From positions 1-64,000 of the forward strand of contig NZ_JACJOO010000038.1 in the NCBI RefSeq assembly GCF_014695575.1: DNA of 64,000 bases, read 5' to 3'. The first letter of the stretch is position 1. Each line of letters opens with the position of its first letter. The DNA comes from Leptolyngbya sp. FACHB-8 (GTDB taxonomy: Bacteria; Cyanobacteriota; Cyanobacteriia; Elainellales; Elainellaceae). The notes beneath the pieces are model-generated. The model was not told the DNA's origin and did not search any database. It saw nothing but the letters and a program-made list of their open reading frames with translations. The position numbers and the translations under genes were made by a program. Below are positions 41,288 to 50,396 of this stretch, one piece after another.

Positions 41288-43711
41288 TTAAACGACCGTT
41301 GTATTAATCGGCATAAGGCGTTCTCGCTGATACTCTTCTGTGGTGAAGGCATCTACTTGAATTGCATCATTGCGGGCAGTTTCGGCTTCTCGGAGCAGGT
41401 TCTTTTCAGCGTCGCTAATGAGACCTGATGCATAGGCCGTTTCGATCGGATCGAGGGGGCCGGAGGAGCGACTGGATGCCTTGATCCGTTTGAGAATGGG
41501 GTCGGCTTGACGAACCCGATCAAAGGCGTGCTCCAATCGGCCCAACGCCTGGTCGACATCGGTGGGGATGTGAATGCCTGTGGTGAGGCGATCGCGCACC
41601 ACTCCACCTTTCTGTAAGTTCTGCGCGACCTGGCTCCCCAACTTATCGGAAGGAACGGTGCCGAGAGGATTCAATCGCCAAAAAGTCAAAGCAGGGCCAC
41701 GCAGGAGGCTCCCAAGGATGGGAATATCTAGATTGCTGAAGATGCCCTCAAAGGCTTCCTGCATTTGGGCGAAGGCATATTGCATGACCCAATGCACCAT
41801 GGGTAAGTCTTCGGCTTGCTGGCCTTCGGCCTCAAATCTCCGCAGGGTAGCGGTGCCCAGGTACAGCCAGGAGAGAACATCGGCAAACCGTCCAGTCAGT
41901 TTTTCCTTGCGTTTCAGAGAGCCACCGAAGGCAATGAGCGCAATATCAGTGAGTAGTGCAAAGGTGGCCGAGGCCCAGGTGAGTTTGCGATAGTACTGTG
42001 CAGTGGGGCCAGAAACGGGGGAATGGGCCAGTCGTCCTCGGGTTAAGTAAAGCAGTTTTGCTCGAAATACGTTGCGTACCAGCGAACCCATGTGCGGCCA
42101 GAAGGCCTGGTCAAATGCGGCGACATCGCCAGTGTGTAGAGCTTGCGTTTCTGCATACACGTAAGGATGGCAGCGGATTACACCCTGTCCAAAGATCATC
42201 AAGGTGCGCGTGAGGATGTTAGCTCCTTCGACCGTGATGGAAATGGGAGTGGCAGTGTAAAGGTTGGCTAAGAGGTTGCGGGGGCCACGACAAATCCCGG
42301 AGCCGCCCAGAATATCCATGCCGTCGTTGATGATGCGGCGGTAGAGTTCAGTGGTGTTGTATTTGGCGATCGCCGACACCACTGCCGGTTGTTCGCCTCG
42401 ATCTACGGCACCGCAAGTGTAGAGTCGCACAGCGTCCATCATATAGGTGAAGGCTGCAATACGGGCCAGGGGTTCTTCAACACCTTCAAATCGGCCAATG
42501 GATAAGCCAAACTGCTGGCGCACAACACTGTGGGCACTGGCAACGCGAGATACCAATTGTGCAACCCCAGTACAGCTTGCCGGGAAGCTAATGCCCCGTC
42601 CGGCAGCGAGGGATTGCATGAGCATTTTCCAACCCTGACCTGCTTGCTCTACGCCACCGATAATTTGTTCGATGGGCAGGATGACGTTATGGCCTTCTGT
42701 GGGAGAGTTGTAGAAGGGAACTCCCATGGGATCATGGCGTTTATTGATGAGGACACCAGGGGTGTTGGTGGGAACGAGAACGCAGGTGATGCCAACATCC
42801 TGACCTTTGCCCAGCAGGTTATCGGGGTCGCGCAGGCGGAAGGCGAGGCCGAGGAGGGTGGCGATCGCCCCCATGGTAATGTACCGCTTACGCCAGTTCA
42901 GCCGTAGATACAGCTTGCCATCCTCACCCCGGAACACGTCACCGTGGGAGGTAATGTTGGCTGCATCGGAACCGGCTGTAGGTTCCGTTAAGGCAAAGCA
43001 GGGAATGTCTTCGCCGCTGGCAAGTCGTGGCAGGTAGTGCTGTTTCTGCTCGGTTGTGCCGTAGCGGAGGAGGAGTTTCGCGGGGCCGAGGGAGTTGGCA
43101 ACGCCCACCGTGGCAATGTAGGTGAAGGAACGTGAGGAGAGTTTCACCATGACGGCACTGTAGGCCAGGTTTGAGAAGCCCAATCCACCGTACTCTTTGG
43201 GAATCATCATCCCAAAGAAGCGTTCTTGCTTCAGGTAATCCCAAACTTCTGGTGGCAGGTCTTTTCGTTGATAGATGTCCCAGTCTGTTGCCATTTGGCA
43301 GACTTGTTCCACTGGCCCATCGAGAAATGCCTGTAACTCGGGTGATAATTCCGGATAGGGTTCGTTGAGAATGCGATCGAAGTTGGGTTTTCCAGTAAAA
43401 AACTCCCCTTCAACCCACACGTTGCCCGCCTCAATCGCGGCCCGCTCTGTATCAGAGATTTTGGGCAACAGCTTCATGCGGTGAATCAGCTTGACCAGCG
43501 GCGCGGTCACGAGCCGTTGTCTGAGGGCTGGAAGGTTGAGGATCAGGGCGATCGCCCCACATATACCCCACACAGCAATGGGTGGGTTGAACATGGCGAG
43601 AACGGCGATCGCATACACCGTCCATATCCACAGCGACACACCTAAATAACCCAACACGACTAATAAAATCAGCAGTGTTGGGATCGTAAATATGAACGGT
43701 AGGGAGATCAT
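41288..43711 (-). CDS. fadE: Acyl-CoA dehydrogenase, FadE type
   Basis: Catalyses the first oxidation of fatty acyl-CoA to trans-2-enoyl-CoA with FAD. The 807-aa protein matches the size and plan of E. coli FadE: two or three hydrophobic N-terminal segments (about 4-60), a dehydrogenase core from about 110 and the long C-terminal DUF1974-like extension. Core motifs include PKEYGGLGFSN, FALTEPTAGSDA (about 239-250) and AGQGWKMLMQSLAAGRG. No electron-transfer flavoprotein gene is nearby. It is the last gene of the fad cluster, 151 bases after fadA with a family E hairpin between. Several HIP1 sites lie inside. Confidence 0.93.
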   Translation of the reverse strand: MISLPFIFTIPTLLILLVVLGYLGVSLWIWTVYAIAVLAMFNPPIAVWGICGAIALILNLPALRQRLVTAPLVKLIHRMKLLPKISDTERAAIEAGNVWVEGEFFTGKPNFDRILNEPYPELSPELQAFLDGPVEQVCQMATDWDIYQRKDLPPEVWDYLKQERFFGMMIPKEYGGLGFSNLAYSAVMVKLSSRSFTYIATVGVANSLGPAKLLLRYGTTEQKQHYLPRLASGEDIPCFALTEPTAGSDAANITSHGDVFRGEDGKLYLRLNWRKRYITMGAIATLLGLAFRLRDPDNLLGKGQDVGITCVLVPTNTPGVLINKRHDPMGVPFYNSPTEGHNVILPIEQIIGGVEQAGQGWKMLMQSLAAGRGISFPASCTGVAQLVSRVASAHSVVRQQFGLSIGRFEGVEEPLARIAAFTYMMDAVRLYTCGAVDRGEQPAVVSAIAKYNTTELYRRIINDGMDILGGSGICRGPRNLLANLYTATPISITVEGANILTRTLMIFGQGVIRCHPYVYAETQALHTGDVAAFDQAFWPHMGSLVRNVFRAKLLYLTRGRLAHSPVSGPTAQYYRKLTWASATFALLTDIALIAFGGSLKRKEKLTGRFADVLSWLYLGTATLRRFEAEGQQAEDLPMVHWVMQYAFAQMQEAFEGIFSNLDIPILGSLLRGPALTFWRLNPLGTVPSDKLGSQVAQNLQKGGVVRDRLTTGIHIPTDVDQALGRLEHAFDRVRQADPILKRIKASSRSSGPLDPIETAYASGLISDAEKNLLREAETARNDAIQVDAFTTEEYQRERLMPINTTVV

Positions 43712-43807
43712 AACTAACCATCCTAGGGAGATGTACGAATGAATGAGTTTAGTGAAGGGATAAAACTCATCTACAAATTGACTTTTAGATTGTGGAGTGT
43801 GGAGTCC

Positions 43808-43841
43808 AGACGCCCGGTGTTTTCAAAAACACTGGGCGTCT
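43808..43841. repeat. Family E palindrome between fadA and fadE
   Basis: AGACGCCCGGTGTTTT pairs with AAAACACTGGGCGTCT (one G-T change). It is 22 bases after fadA. It may partially terminate or protect the fadA end of a polycistronic transcript, lowering fadE expression. Confidence 0.8.
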
Positions 43842-43862
43842 TAGCGGCTATTCCTGGTTGGG

Positions 43863-45041
43863 TTACAGCATCAACTCGAATACGCCTGCTGCACCCATAC
43901 CGCCGCCAACGCACATGCTAACCAGACCGTAGCGTACGCCACGTCGCTTCATTTCATGGAGGAGGGTGGCGGTGAGTTTGGCTCCGGAGCAGCCGAGGGG
44001 GTGGCCAAGGGCGATCGCCCCTCCATTGACGCTCACGATCTCGTCATTCAGACCCAGTTCGCGGATGACGGCTAGCGCCTGGGCGGCAAAGGCTTCGTTG
44101 AGTTCAATTAAGCCGATGTCGCCCAGTGTCAGCCCCACTTGCTGTAACACCTTGGGAATCGCAACCGCTGGGCCGATGCCCATTATTTCAGGTGCGACTC
44201 CCGCAACGGCGTATCCCAGCAAGCGTCCCAGGGGTTTAACCCCAAGCTCGTTGACCATGCGTTCGCTCATGACGACCGTGGCGGCGGCGCCGTCCGACAT
44301 TTGGGAGGCGTTACCAGCGGTGACAGTGCCGTTCAAGCGAAAGGCGGGTTTGAGATTGGCAAGGGCTTCCAGGCTGGTGTCAGCCCGTGGCCCCTCGTCA
44401 GTATCGAAGATGATTTCGTGGGTAACGGGTTGGCCGTTCTCGTAGAGGGTTTCGCGAACGGTGAGAGGAATGATTTCATCCTTGAAGTGACCAGCGGCGA
44501 TCGCCTTCAACGCCCGCTGGTGCGATCGCAATGCATAGGCATCCTGATCCGCGCGAGACACATGGAAGCGTTCTGCCACGTTCTCGGCGGTGAGGCCCAT
44601 GGTGATGTAAGCGCCAGGGGCATCCGCCAACAAATCGGCGTTGGGCAAGAACTGGTGACCGCCCATGGGAATCAAGCTCATGGATTCCACGCCACCCGCT
44701 ACTATGACATCGGCCTGGCCGAAGGCGATTGCCTGAGTCGCCATAGCGATGGACTGCAAGCCTGACGAGCAGAGGCGATTGACGGTGCAGCCGGAAACGG
44801 AGTCTGGAAGACCCGCTCGCATAGCAACGATACGGCCCAGGTTGAAGCCCTGCTCGGCTTCGGGCATGGCGCATCCCAGAATAACGTCATCGATCTGGTT
44901 GGAGACCAGGTTGGGAATTTGGGCGATCGCCCCTTTCACGGCTGTGGCTCCCAAATCGTCGGGGCGGGTGTGGCGGAGCGTGCCTCGAGGTGCCTTGCCT
45001 ACCGCTGTCCGGACGCTGCTCACAATGTAGGTGTTGTTCAT
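43863..45041 (-). CDS. fadA: Acetyl-CoA acyltransferase (thiolase)
   Basis: Cleaves 3-ketoacyl-CoA with CoA to acetyl-CoA and a shortened acyl-CoA. The 392-aa protein has the nucleophile cysteine in NRLCSSGLQS (about 88-97), NEAFAAQAL, the GGAIALGHPLGCSGA histidine motif and the C-terminal CVGGGMGAAG cysteine. This is the degradative, broad-specificity thiolase I arrangement rather than the PHB biosynthetic type, although sequence alone cannot exclude the latter. Its ATG is two bases after the fadN stop and its ribosome-binding site (GAGGAAT) lies inside fadN, so the two are translationally coupled. Confidence 0.94.
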   Translation of the reverse strand: MNNTYIVSSVRTAVGKAPRGTLRHTRPDDLGATAVKGAIAQIPNLVSNQIDDVILGCAMPEAEQGFNLGRIVAMRAGLPDSVSGCTVNRLCSSGLQSIAMATQAIAFGQADVIVAGGVESMSLIPMGGHQFLPNADLLADAPGAYITMGLTAENVAERFHVSRADQDAYALRSHQRALKAIAAGHFKDEIIPLTVRETLYENGQPVTHEIIFDTDEGPRADTSLEALANLKPAFRLNGTVTAGNASQMSDGAAATVVMSERMVNELGVKPLGRLLGYAVAGVAPEIMGIGPAVAIPKVLQQVGLTLGDIGLIELNEAFAAQALAVIRELGLNDEIVSVNGGAIALGHPLGCSGAKLTATLLHEMKRRGVRYGLVSMCVGGGMGAAGVFELML

Positions 45042-45043
45042 GA

Positions 45044-47371
45044 TTAATTCCTCAGCGGCTTCTTGGTCGTCAGCATGTGTAAGATTCGTTCTTTCGTCTT
45101 GGGCTCATCCACCAGCGGCAAGAAGAGTTCTCGCTCTAACCGCAGCAGATAGTCCTCATCTACCAGGGAGGAAGCCGTCAACTCGCCTCCGGTGAGGACG
45201 TAAGCTAACCGATGGGCCAAGGCATGGTCGTATTCGCTGATGTAGCCTCCCTGCTCCAGGGTTTGGGCCATGTGCTCAAATACGGCTCGGGCGGGTTGTC
45301 CCAGTACGTGAATGGGGTTACGGGGTGGGGCCGTGTAGCCCAGATAGTCGAGGTCGAGAACCTCCTGTTTGGCAACGTAGAGGCGGCGATCGCCATTCAC
45401 CACCACTTTTGTCATCGGGTTCAGGAATCCTAACGCCACCCCTTCATAGGCACTGTTCGCGACTTTCGCCATGCCGATGGTTTCAAAGACCCGCTTCAGG
45501 AATGGCAGGATGTCGCCGGGGGTGTCTGTTGCGGCACGACTGGCCGCCCAGCGAGCCATCCGCATCAAACCACCGCCTGCGGGAATCAGGCCAACGCCCA
45601 ACTCCACTAAACCAATATAGGTTTCTGCGTCAGCGACGATGTGAGGACAGGCCATCGCCAGCTCACAACCGCCACCCAGCACACGTCCTTGAATCGCCGC
45701 CACGATCGGCTTATGGAAGTAATGAATGCGCTGTACCAGCGTTTGGAATTTGATGATCAGGTCGGTGAGGGCACGGTGATTGCGGTTGAAGGGATTCAGG
45801 TTTTCCCATTGGACAATTTTGCCGACTTCCGCCAGGTTAATGCCGACGCAGAAGTTCTCACCCTCGTTGCCAATCACCATGCCCCGGTAATCGTGGGTTT
45901 CCAACCAATCTAGAGCCGCAATCAACCCATCGATTACCTGAACGCTGAGTGTGTTGGCTTTAGAACGGAACTCGAACAGGGTGACGCCATCTCCTAAATC
46001 CAACAAAGCTGCTTCGGAATTGTGCCAGAGGGTCGCTTTGGGATTAGCTTTGATGTCGGCCAGGTGAATTTCATCGATGGGTTTTGCGGCGATCGCCCCC
46101 ACTTGCCCATAAAACCCACCAGACATCGACATCACCCAGTCTGGTACGGTGAGGCCAGCCTTTTGCATATCGGCACGAACCATTTCAAAACCCAGGGCAT
46201 CCCAGATTTCAAACGGTCCCATCTCCCAACCAAAGCCCCAGCGCATGGCCTGATCAACGTCGATAGGACGATCGGCAATTTCGGGAATGCGGTTGGCACT
46301 GTAGGCCAGGGTGGCCAGGGTGGTTTGCCGGAAAAAGTCTCCAGCGCGGCCTTTTTGGTGATAGAGCTTGCGCAGGCGATCGCTCAGATCTGGGAGTTTG
46401 GCAATTCCATCCAAATTGCCCAAATTCATTGGTTTTGCAGGTTCATAGGCCAGGGTATGAATGTTAACAGAATGGATTTCTCCTTTCACTTTCTTGTAAA
46501 ATCCCTGCCCAACTTTGGCTCCCAATGATCCAGTTTCCGTCAACTTTCGCATCAACTCCGGGATGCGAAACATTTCTCGCTGTTCATCATTCGGAACAAC
46601 TGGATATAGGTTATCGGATACATAGGTAAGCGTATCCAACCCCACTAAATCAGCGGTGCGGAAGGTGGCGGATTTGGGCCGACCAACTACGGTACCCGTC
46701 AACTGATCGATCTCTTCAATGGTGTAACCCTGCTCCGTCAAAGCTTTCAGCCCCAGCATGGTGACAAATACGCCGATGCGGTTGGCGATGAAGTTGGGCG
46801 TATCCTTCGCGATGACAATACCTTTGCCCAGGTGCATCCGCCCGAACCACTGCATCCGTGCCAGCACCTCTGGATCGGTATCAGCGGTGGGAATCAGTTC
46901 TAATAGCTTCAGGTAGCGGGGTGGGTTGAAGAAGTGGGTGCCCAGGAAGCGCTTCCGGAAGGATTTGGAACGGTGTTGGGCGATCGCCCCAATGGACAAC
47001 CCGCTGGTATTGCTGGAAATAACGGTGTCGGGGCGAACGGTCTTTTCGACCCGTTCCATCAACTGTTGTTTAACAGCTAAGTTTTCCACGACGACTTCAA
47101 TCACCCAATCCACCTGAGCCAAGCGATCGAAATGATCTTCATAGTTGCCCAGAATCACCCGCTGAGCGATTTGCTCGGTATAAAAAACAGGGGGGGATTG
47201 CTTTAACGCTTTTTTGAAAGCTCCTTCTACCAGGCTGTTGCGATCGCCCGATTGGGCTGGAAGTTCTAGCAGGTGCACGGTTAAACCTGCATTGGCTAGA
47301 TGGGCGGCAATCTGGGTTCCCATTACCCCCGCACCCAATACAGCAGCTGTTCGAAATGGTTTAAACATCAT
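45044..47371 (-). CDS. fadN: 3-Hydroxyacyl-CoA dehydrogenase / enoyl-CoA hydratase
   Basis: A 775-aa bifunctional beta-oxidation enzyme. The N-terminal NAD-dependent dehydrogenase has the Rossmann motif GAGVMGTQIA (14-23), SSNTSGLSI and THFFNPPRYLKLLE. The C-terminal crotonase-fold domain (about 450-640) has NFCVGINL, VLGGGCELAMA and VELGVGLIPAGGG, keeping both catalytic glutamates. The order dehydrogenase-then-hydratase is that of Bacillus FadN, opposite to E. coli FadB. AGGAAA precedes ATGATG at 47371/47368. It starts 36 bases after fadD and is coupled to fadA. Confidence 0.94.
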   Translation of the reverse strand: MMFKPFRTAAVLGAGVMGTQIAAHLANAGLTVHLLELPAQSGDRNSLVEGAFKKALKQSPPVFYTEQIAQRVILGNYEDHFDRLAQVDWVIEVVVENLAVKQQLMERVEKTVRPDTVISSNTSGLSIGAIAQHRSKSFRKRFLGTHFFNPPRYLKLLELIPTADTDPEVLARMQWFGRMHLGKGIVIAKDTPNFIANRIGVFVTMLGLKALTEQGYTIEEIDQLTGTVVGRPKSATFRTADLVGLDTLTYVSDNLYPVVPNDEQREMFRIPELMRKLTETGSLGAKVGQGFYKKVKGEIHSVNIHTLAYEPAKPMNLGNLDGIAKLPDLSDRLRKLYHQKGRAGDFFRQTTLATLAYSANRIPEIADRPIDVDQAMRWGFGWEMGPFEIWDALGFEMVRADMQKAGLTVPDWVMSMSGGFYGQVGAIAAKPIDEIHLADIKANPKATLWHNSEAALLDLGDGVTLFEFRSKANTLSVQVIDGLIAALDWLETHDYRGMVIGNEGENFCVGINLAEVGKIVQWENLNPFNRNHRALTDLIIKFQTLVQRIHYFHKPIVAAIQGRVLGGGCELAMACPHIVADAETYIGLVELGVGLIPAGGGLMRMARWAASRAATDTPGDILPFLKRVFETIGMAKVANSAYEGVALGFLNPMTKVVVNGDRRLYVAKQEVLDLDYLGYTAPPRNPIHVLGQPARAVFEHMAQTLEQGGYISEYDHALAHRLAYVLTGGELTASSLVDEDYLLRLERELFLPLVDEPKTKERILHMLTTKKPLRN

Positions 47372-47406
47372 TGATTTTCCTCACAATGCAGCAGTTGATG
47401 ATGCGT

Positions 47407-49470
47407 TTAGTAATGGGTTAGGGACTGAGCATAGGCAGGGCAGGTAGCAGCGGCCATCGGTGGACAAACCACATTGGGATCATCTGATTGCAACTCAATT
47501 TCGTTGCTATAAAATGCGCCAATCTCACTGGCAAACGCGTCTAGAACCTGTGCACGATTCAGTGTTCCATCCGCATTGAGGAATCCGTTTTCGATGGTTA
47601 ATTCGACTGGAATGAGTTTGAATTTACGCACCGTTGACCAATACGGTAGATGACAGTTGGCTGCATCGATTAATGCTTGATACCGTGTCAGCAGACAAGG
47701 ATGCTGCAAGCTTGTCAATGACGATGCAGCACCCAGCAAGGTTAGTTCCCGCTGTACCCAATCCAGATTTGGGAAAATCAGGAGAGCGCAGAATTTATGA
47801 TTGGCACCGACAATAACAGCATGGCTTATCAGAGGAGATTGATTGAGTTCTTGCTCCAATGGCAGGGCTGAAACATACTTGCCGGTTGACAGTTTGAATA
47901 GCGATTTTTTCACTCCAGTTAGACGTAGAAATCCATCCGGTGTGATTTCGCCTAAATCGCCCGTATGTAACCAACCTTCGCTATCGATCGCCCGCTTTGT
48001 TGCTTCTGCATCCCGATAATATCCCTGCATCACAAACGGGCCACGAATGAGAACTTCGCAATCGGGGGCGATCGCTATCTCGACTCCCGGAATCGGTACT
48101 CCTACAGTCCCTGCCCGGTTATGGCTGCCCCGGTTGTAGCAGAGTACAGCACTGGTTTCTGTTAGACCATATCCCTGTAGAAGTGGAATTCCTGCGGCTG
48201 AGAGTGCGTTGGCTAAGTCAGGACGTAGTGCGGCTCCACCACAGATTAAGGCTTTCATGCGATCGCCAAATACAACTCGCCATTTGCTAAACACCAACCG
48301 ATCTGCCAGTTTCAGTTGAAGCCCATAGAGCCGCTTAGGAGGTTCGCCAAGTTCATATCGCTGTGCAACTTTGAGTGCCCAGGTGAACACAGCGCGATCA
48401 AATTTTTGCAGCCGTTTACCTTGTTCCAAAATGCGCTCGTATATCTTTTCAATTAAGCGTGGAACCGTAATTAGGATCGTTGGATTAACGGTTTTGAGAT
48501 GCTTAACGATATGGTTAGGGTCTGAAAAATAGATACTGTGGCCGTAGGCTAAATGTCCATAGAAGAAGGCACGGGCAAAGATATGAGTGAGGGGTAGAAA
48601 CAACAGAGCGGTTTCCTTTTCACCTGTCTCTAAGCCGGGAAAGCAACTGAAGGCAGACAGAATATCGGCCGAGATGTTTTCATGGCTGAGCATGACGCCA
48701 CGGGGGCGTTTCGTTTCGCTGGCGATATAGAGGATGGTGGCTAAATCAGAAGGGGCGATCGCCTCTCGCAACGACTGTAAGCGTTCCTCAGACCATCTCT
48801 CTCGCCCTATTGTTCTCACCTCATCCAGTGACCAGATTTGCAATTGAGAGGGCAACCCCTCCACCTGACCAACGGGTTCTAATGGAGCGGCATTGAAGAT
48901 TTGTGGTTCATGCAGGCAGTCGTCATCAAGAGGACCATGGGCCTTTTGCCCTGGCTGCTCCTCATTGTTTTTGAGGTGTCGTCGAATCTGCTCCCAGTCC
49001 CCCGGAACATCTACTACAAGAACGGCTTGTAGCGATGGAGCTTCCTGTAAATGGGGTGCAATCTGGTAAAACAGATCCACATTGGAAATAACTAGAATCT
49101 TCGCATCCGAGTGTTGCAGGATAACCAGGATGTTCTCAATGGTTTGAGTGAGGTCAATGGGAACATCTACCAGACCCGCCAGTAAGCATCCCATGTCGGT
49201 AATGCAAAAGGGCAGATCACTGTGCATTACGAATGCAACGCGATCACCTCGTTGCAAAGCAAATGATAATAACCCTAATGCAAATTCTTCAGCAGCAGTA
49301 CGAAATTCTCCATTAGAAAGGGATTGCCAACGGCGTTTTTGCCACTGGTTTAAGGCATGGTCATTGGGATAGCGATCGCACGCTTCATCCAACAATGAAG
49401 GCAACGTACGCCCCAAGCTCAGGCTACCGGTATCCGGTGGGGCATGGTAGAGGGTTAATAGTCCAGCCAT
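47407..49470 (-). CDS. fadD: Long-chain acyl-CoA synthetase-like enzyme with altered P-loop
   Basis: A 687-aa adenylate-forming enzyme, first gene of the fad cluster, expected to activate fatty acids to acyl-CoA. Motifs present: GYGLTETSAV, GWLHTGDLGEI, the hinge region LRLTGVKKSLFKL and STGKYVSALPLEQ. But the ATP-binding loop, normally TSGTTGxPKG, reads IASETKRPRG (249-258): both glycines and one threonine are gone and Lys is Arg. The frame is intact on both sides, so this is not a sequencing frameshift. Activity may be reduced, or the protein may bind acyl chains differently. Residues 165-215 form an insertion with low complexity. No membrane span. Confidence 0.85.
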   Translation of the reverse strand: MAGLLTLYHAPPDTGSLSLGRTLPSLLDEACDRYPNDHALNQWQKRRWQSLSNGEFRTAAEEFALGLLSFALQRGDRVAFVMHSDLPFCITDMGCLLAGLVDVPIDLTQTIENILVILQHSDAKILVISNVDLFYQIAPHLQEAPSLQAVLVVDVPGDWEQIRRHLKNNEEQPGQKAHGPLDDDCLHEPQIFNAAPLEPVGQVEGLPSQLQIWSLDEVRTIGRERWSEERLQSLREAIAPSDLATILYIASETKRPRGVMLSHENISADILSAFSCFPGLETGEKETALLFLPLTHIFARAFFYGHLAYGHSIYFSDPNHIVKHLKTVNPTILITVPRLIEKIYERILEQGKRLQKFDRAVFTWALKVAQRYELGEPPKRLYGLQLKLADRLVFSKWRVVFGDRMKALICGGAALRPDLANALSAAGIPLLQGYGLTETSAVLCYNRGSHNRAGTVGVPIPGVEIAIAPDCEVLIRGPFVMQGYYRDAEATKRAIDSEGWLHTGDLGEITPDGFLRLTGVKKSLFKLSTGKYVSALPLEQELNQSPLISHAVIVGANHKFCALLIFPNLDWVQRELTLLGAASSLTSLQHPCLLTRYQALIDAANCHLPYWSTVRKFKLIPVELTIENGFLNADGTLNRAQVLDAFASEIGAFYSNEIELQSDDPNVVCPPMAAATCPAYAQSLTHY

Positions 49471-49965
49471 GTTTTTAGGAAGCGTCCATTGCGCTTCGCA
49501 TCATTGTGGAGGGTGAGGGAATTTTGAAAAGCCTTAGAATAGGATTATTTCCCGCCCACATAACAAACGGAAAATAACTTTTCAAGCACCCCTTCAAACA
49601 AAGTAGATACTCAATACGGCTACGGGAATTAAATGGCTCTTGAGAAGCCACAGAATTCAATTGACGGAGAGGAGGGATTTAGTTTAGGGGATATTCCCGC
49701 AGCGACTCCAAATGCCTTTAAGCAACTTCTATGGAGTTAAGCAAAAGTGCCTCAAGCAAATGGATGAATCGTGAGTTCACACCATGATAGTGAGCTAGGC
49801 TATTAAAAAACAAAGCCTATAGCGGAGTCTTAAGAACTAAAATCAAGTTCTAATTTTAATCAACTTACTCACGTTCGAAGTAGCAGAATGAACTTCGAAG
49901 AGAGCATTCTGTTGATAGGAAACTCATATCCTTTAAATCAACAGAAGCCGCTATTTAGATGTGAT

Positions 49966-50089
49966 CCCAGTATATCTCAGGCATTTCGAATCTGTGTTAA
50001 ATGATACCGATTGTAAACATCTCTCATAAACAGGCTGAATACAAGCCAGATGAATCGTGTTTACGTGGATACGTCTGAGATAAGTATGG
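49966..50089. repeat. Putative 124-bp element with 17-bp imperfect terminal repeats
   Basis: CCCAGTATATCTCAGGC at 49966-49982 and GTCTGAGATAAGTATGG at 50073-50089 are imperfect inverted repeats. The interior is AT-rich and without an ORF. It lies in the 924-base gap upstream of the fad operon. No promoter or operator could be assigned with confidence. Confidence 0.35.
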
Positions 50090-50224
50090 AAAATCAATAT
50101 ACTTTTGTAAGGGGTTCACATAACTTTATGAAGAACTCATTTTTATGTTTTTTCAGATAGTGCTTTTGTAGGATTACTTAATCTTTGAAAAAGTTGTTTT
50201 ACGTTATTTTCCATTCTGATTAAG

Positions 50225-50270
50225 TACGAGAGATGAATATAAAACGAAATCCCATATCTATCTTTCGTGC
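50225..50270. repeat. Family F hairpin, copy 3
   Basis: TACGAGAGATGAATAT pairs with ATATCTATCTTTCGTG. It is downstream (minus-strand sense) of the 293-aa hydrolase region. Confidence 0.55.
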
Positions 50271-50340
50271 TTTACCAGACTAAGAGAAGTTAAAAGTGTG
50301 GCATACCTGCCTATCTATTAAAATATTTCGCTGGGCTGTA

Positions 50341-50396
50341 AAAGACTTAGAAACCCGGTGTTTTTCAACTACCGGGTTTCTAGAAGCTAAGTCTTT
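50341..50396. repeat. Family E palindrome inside a larger stem
   Basis: The outer arms AAAGACTTAG and CTAAGTCTTT enclose the ACCCGGT..ACCGGGT core. It overlaps the first bases of the stop codon of the 293-aa hydrolase (50395-50397), so it is placed to end that transcript. Confidence 0.78.

Noticed and set aside
48697-48726. A frameshift as the cause of the odd fadD P-loop
   Set aside because: The frame is open and conserved motifs continue in the same frame on both sides, so substitution rather than frameshift explains it.
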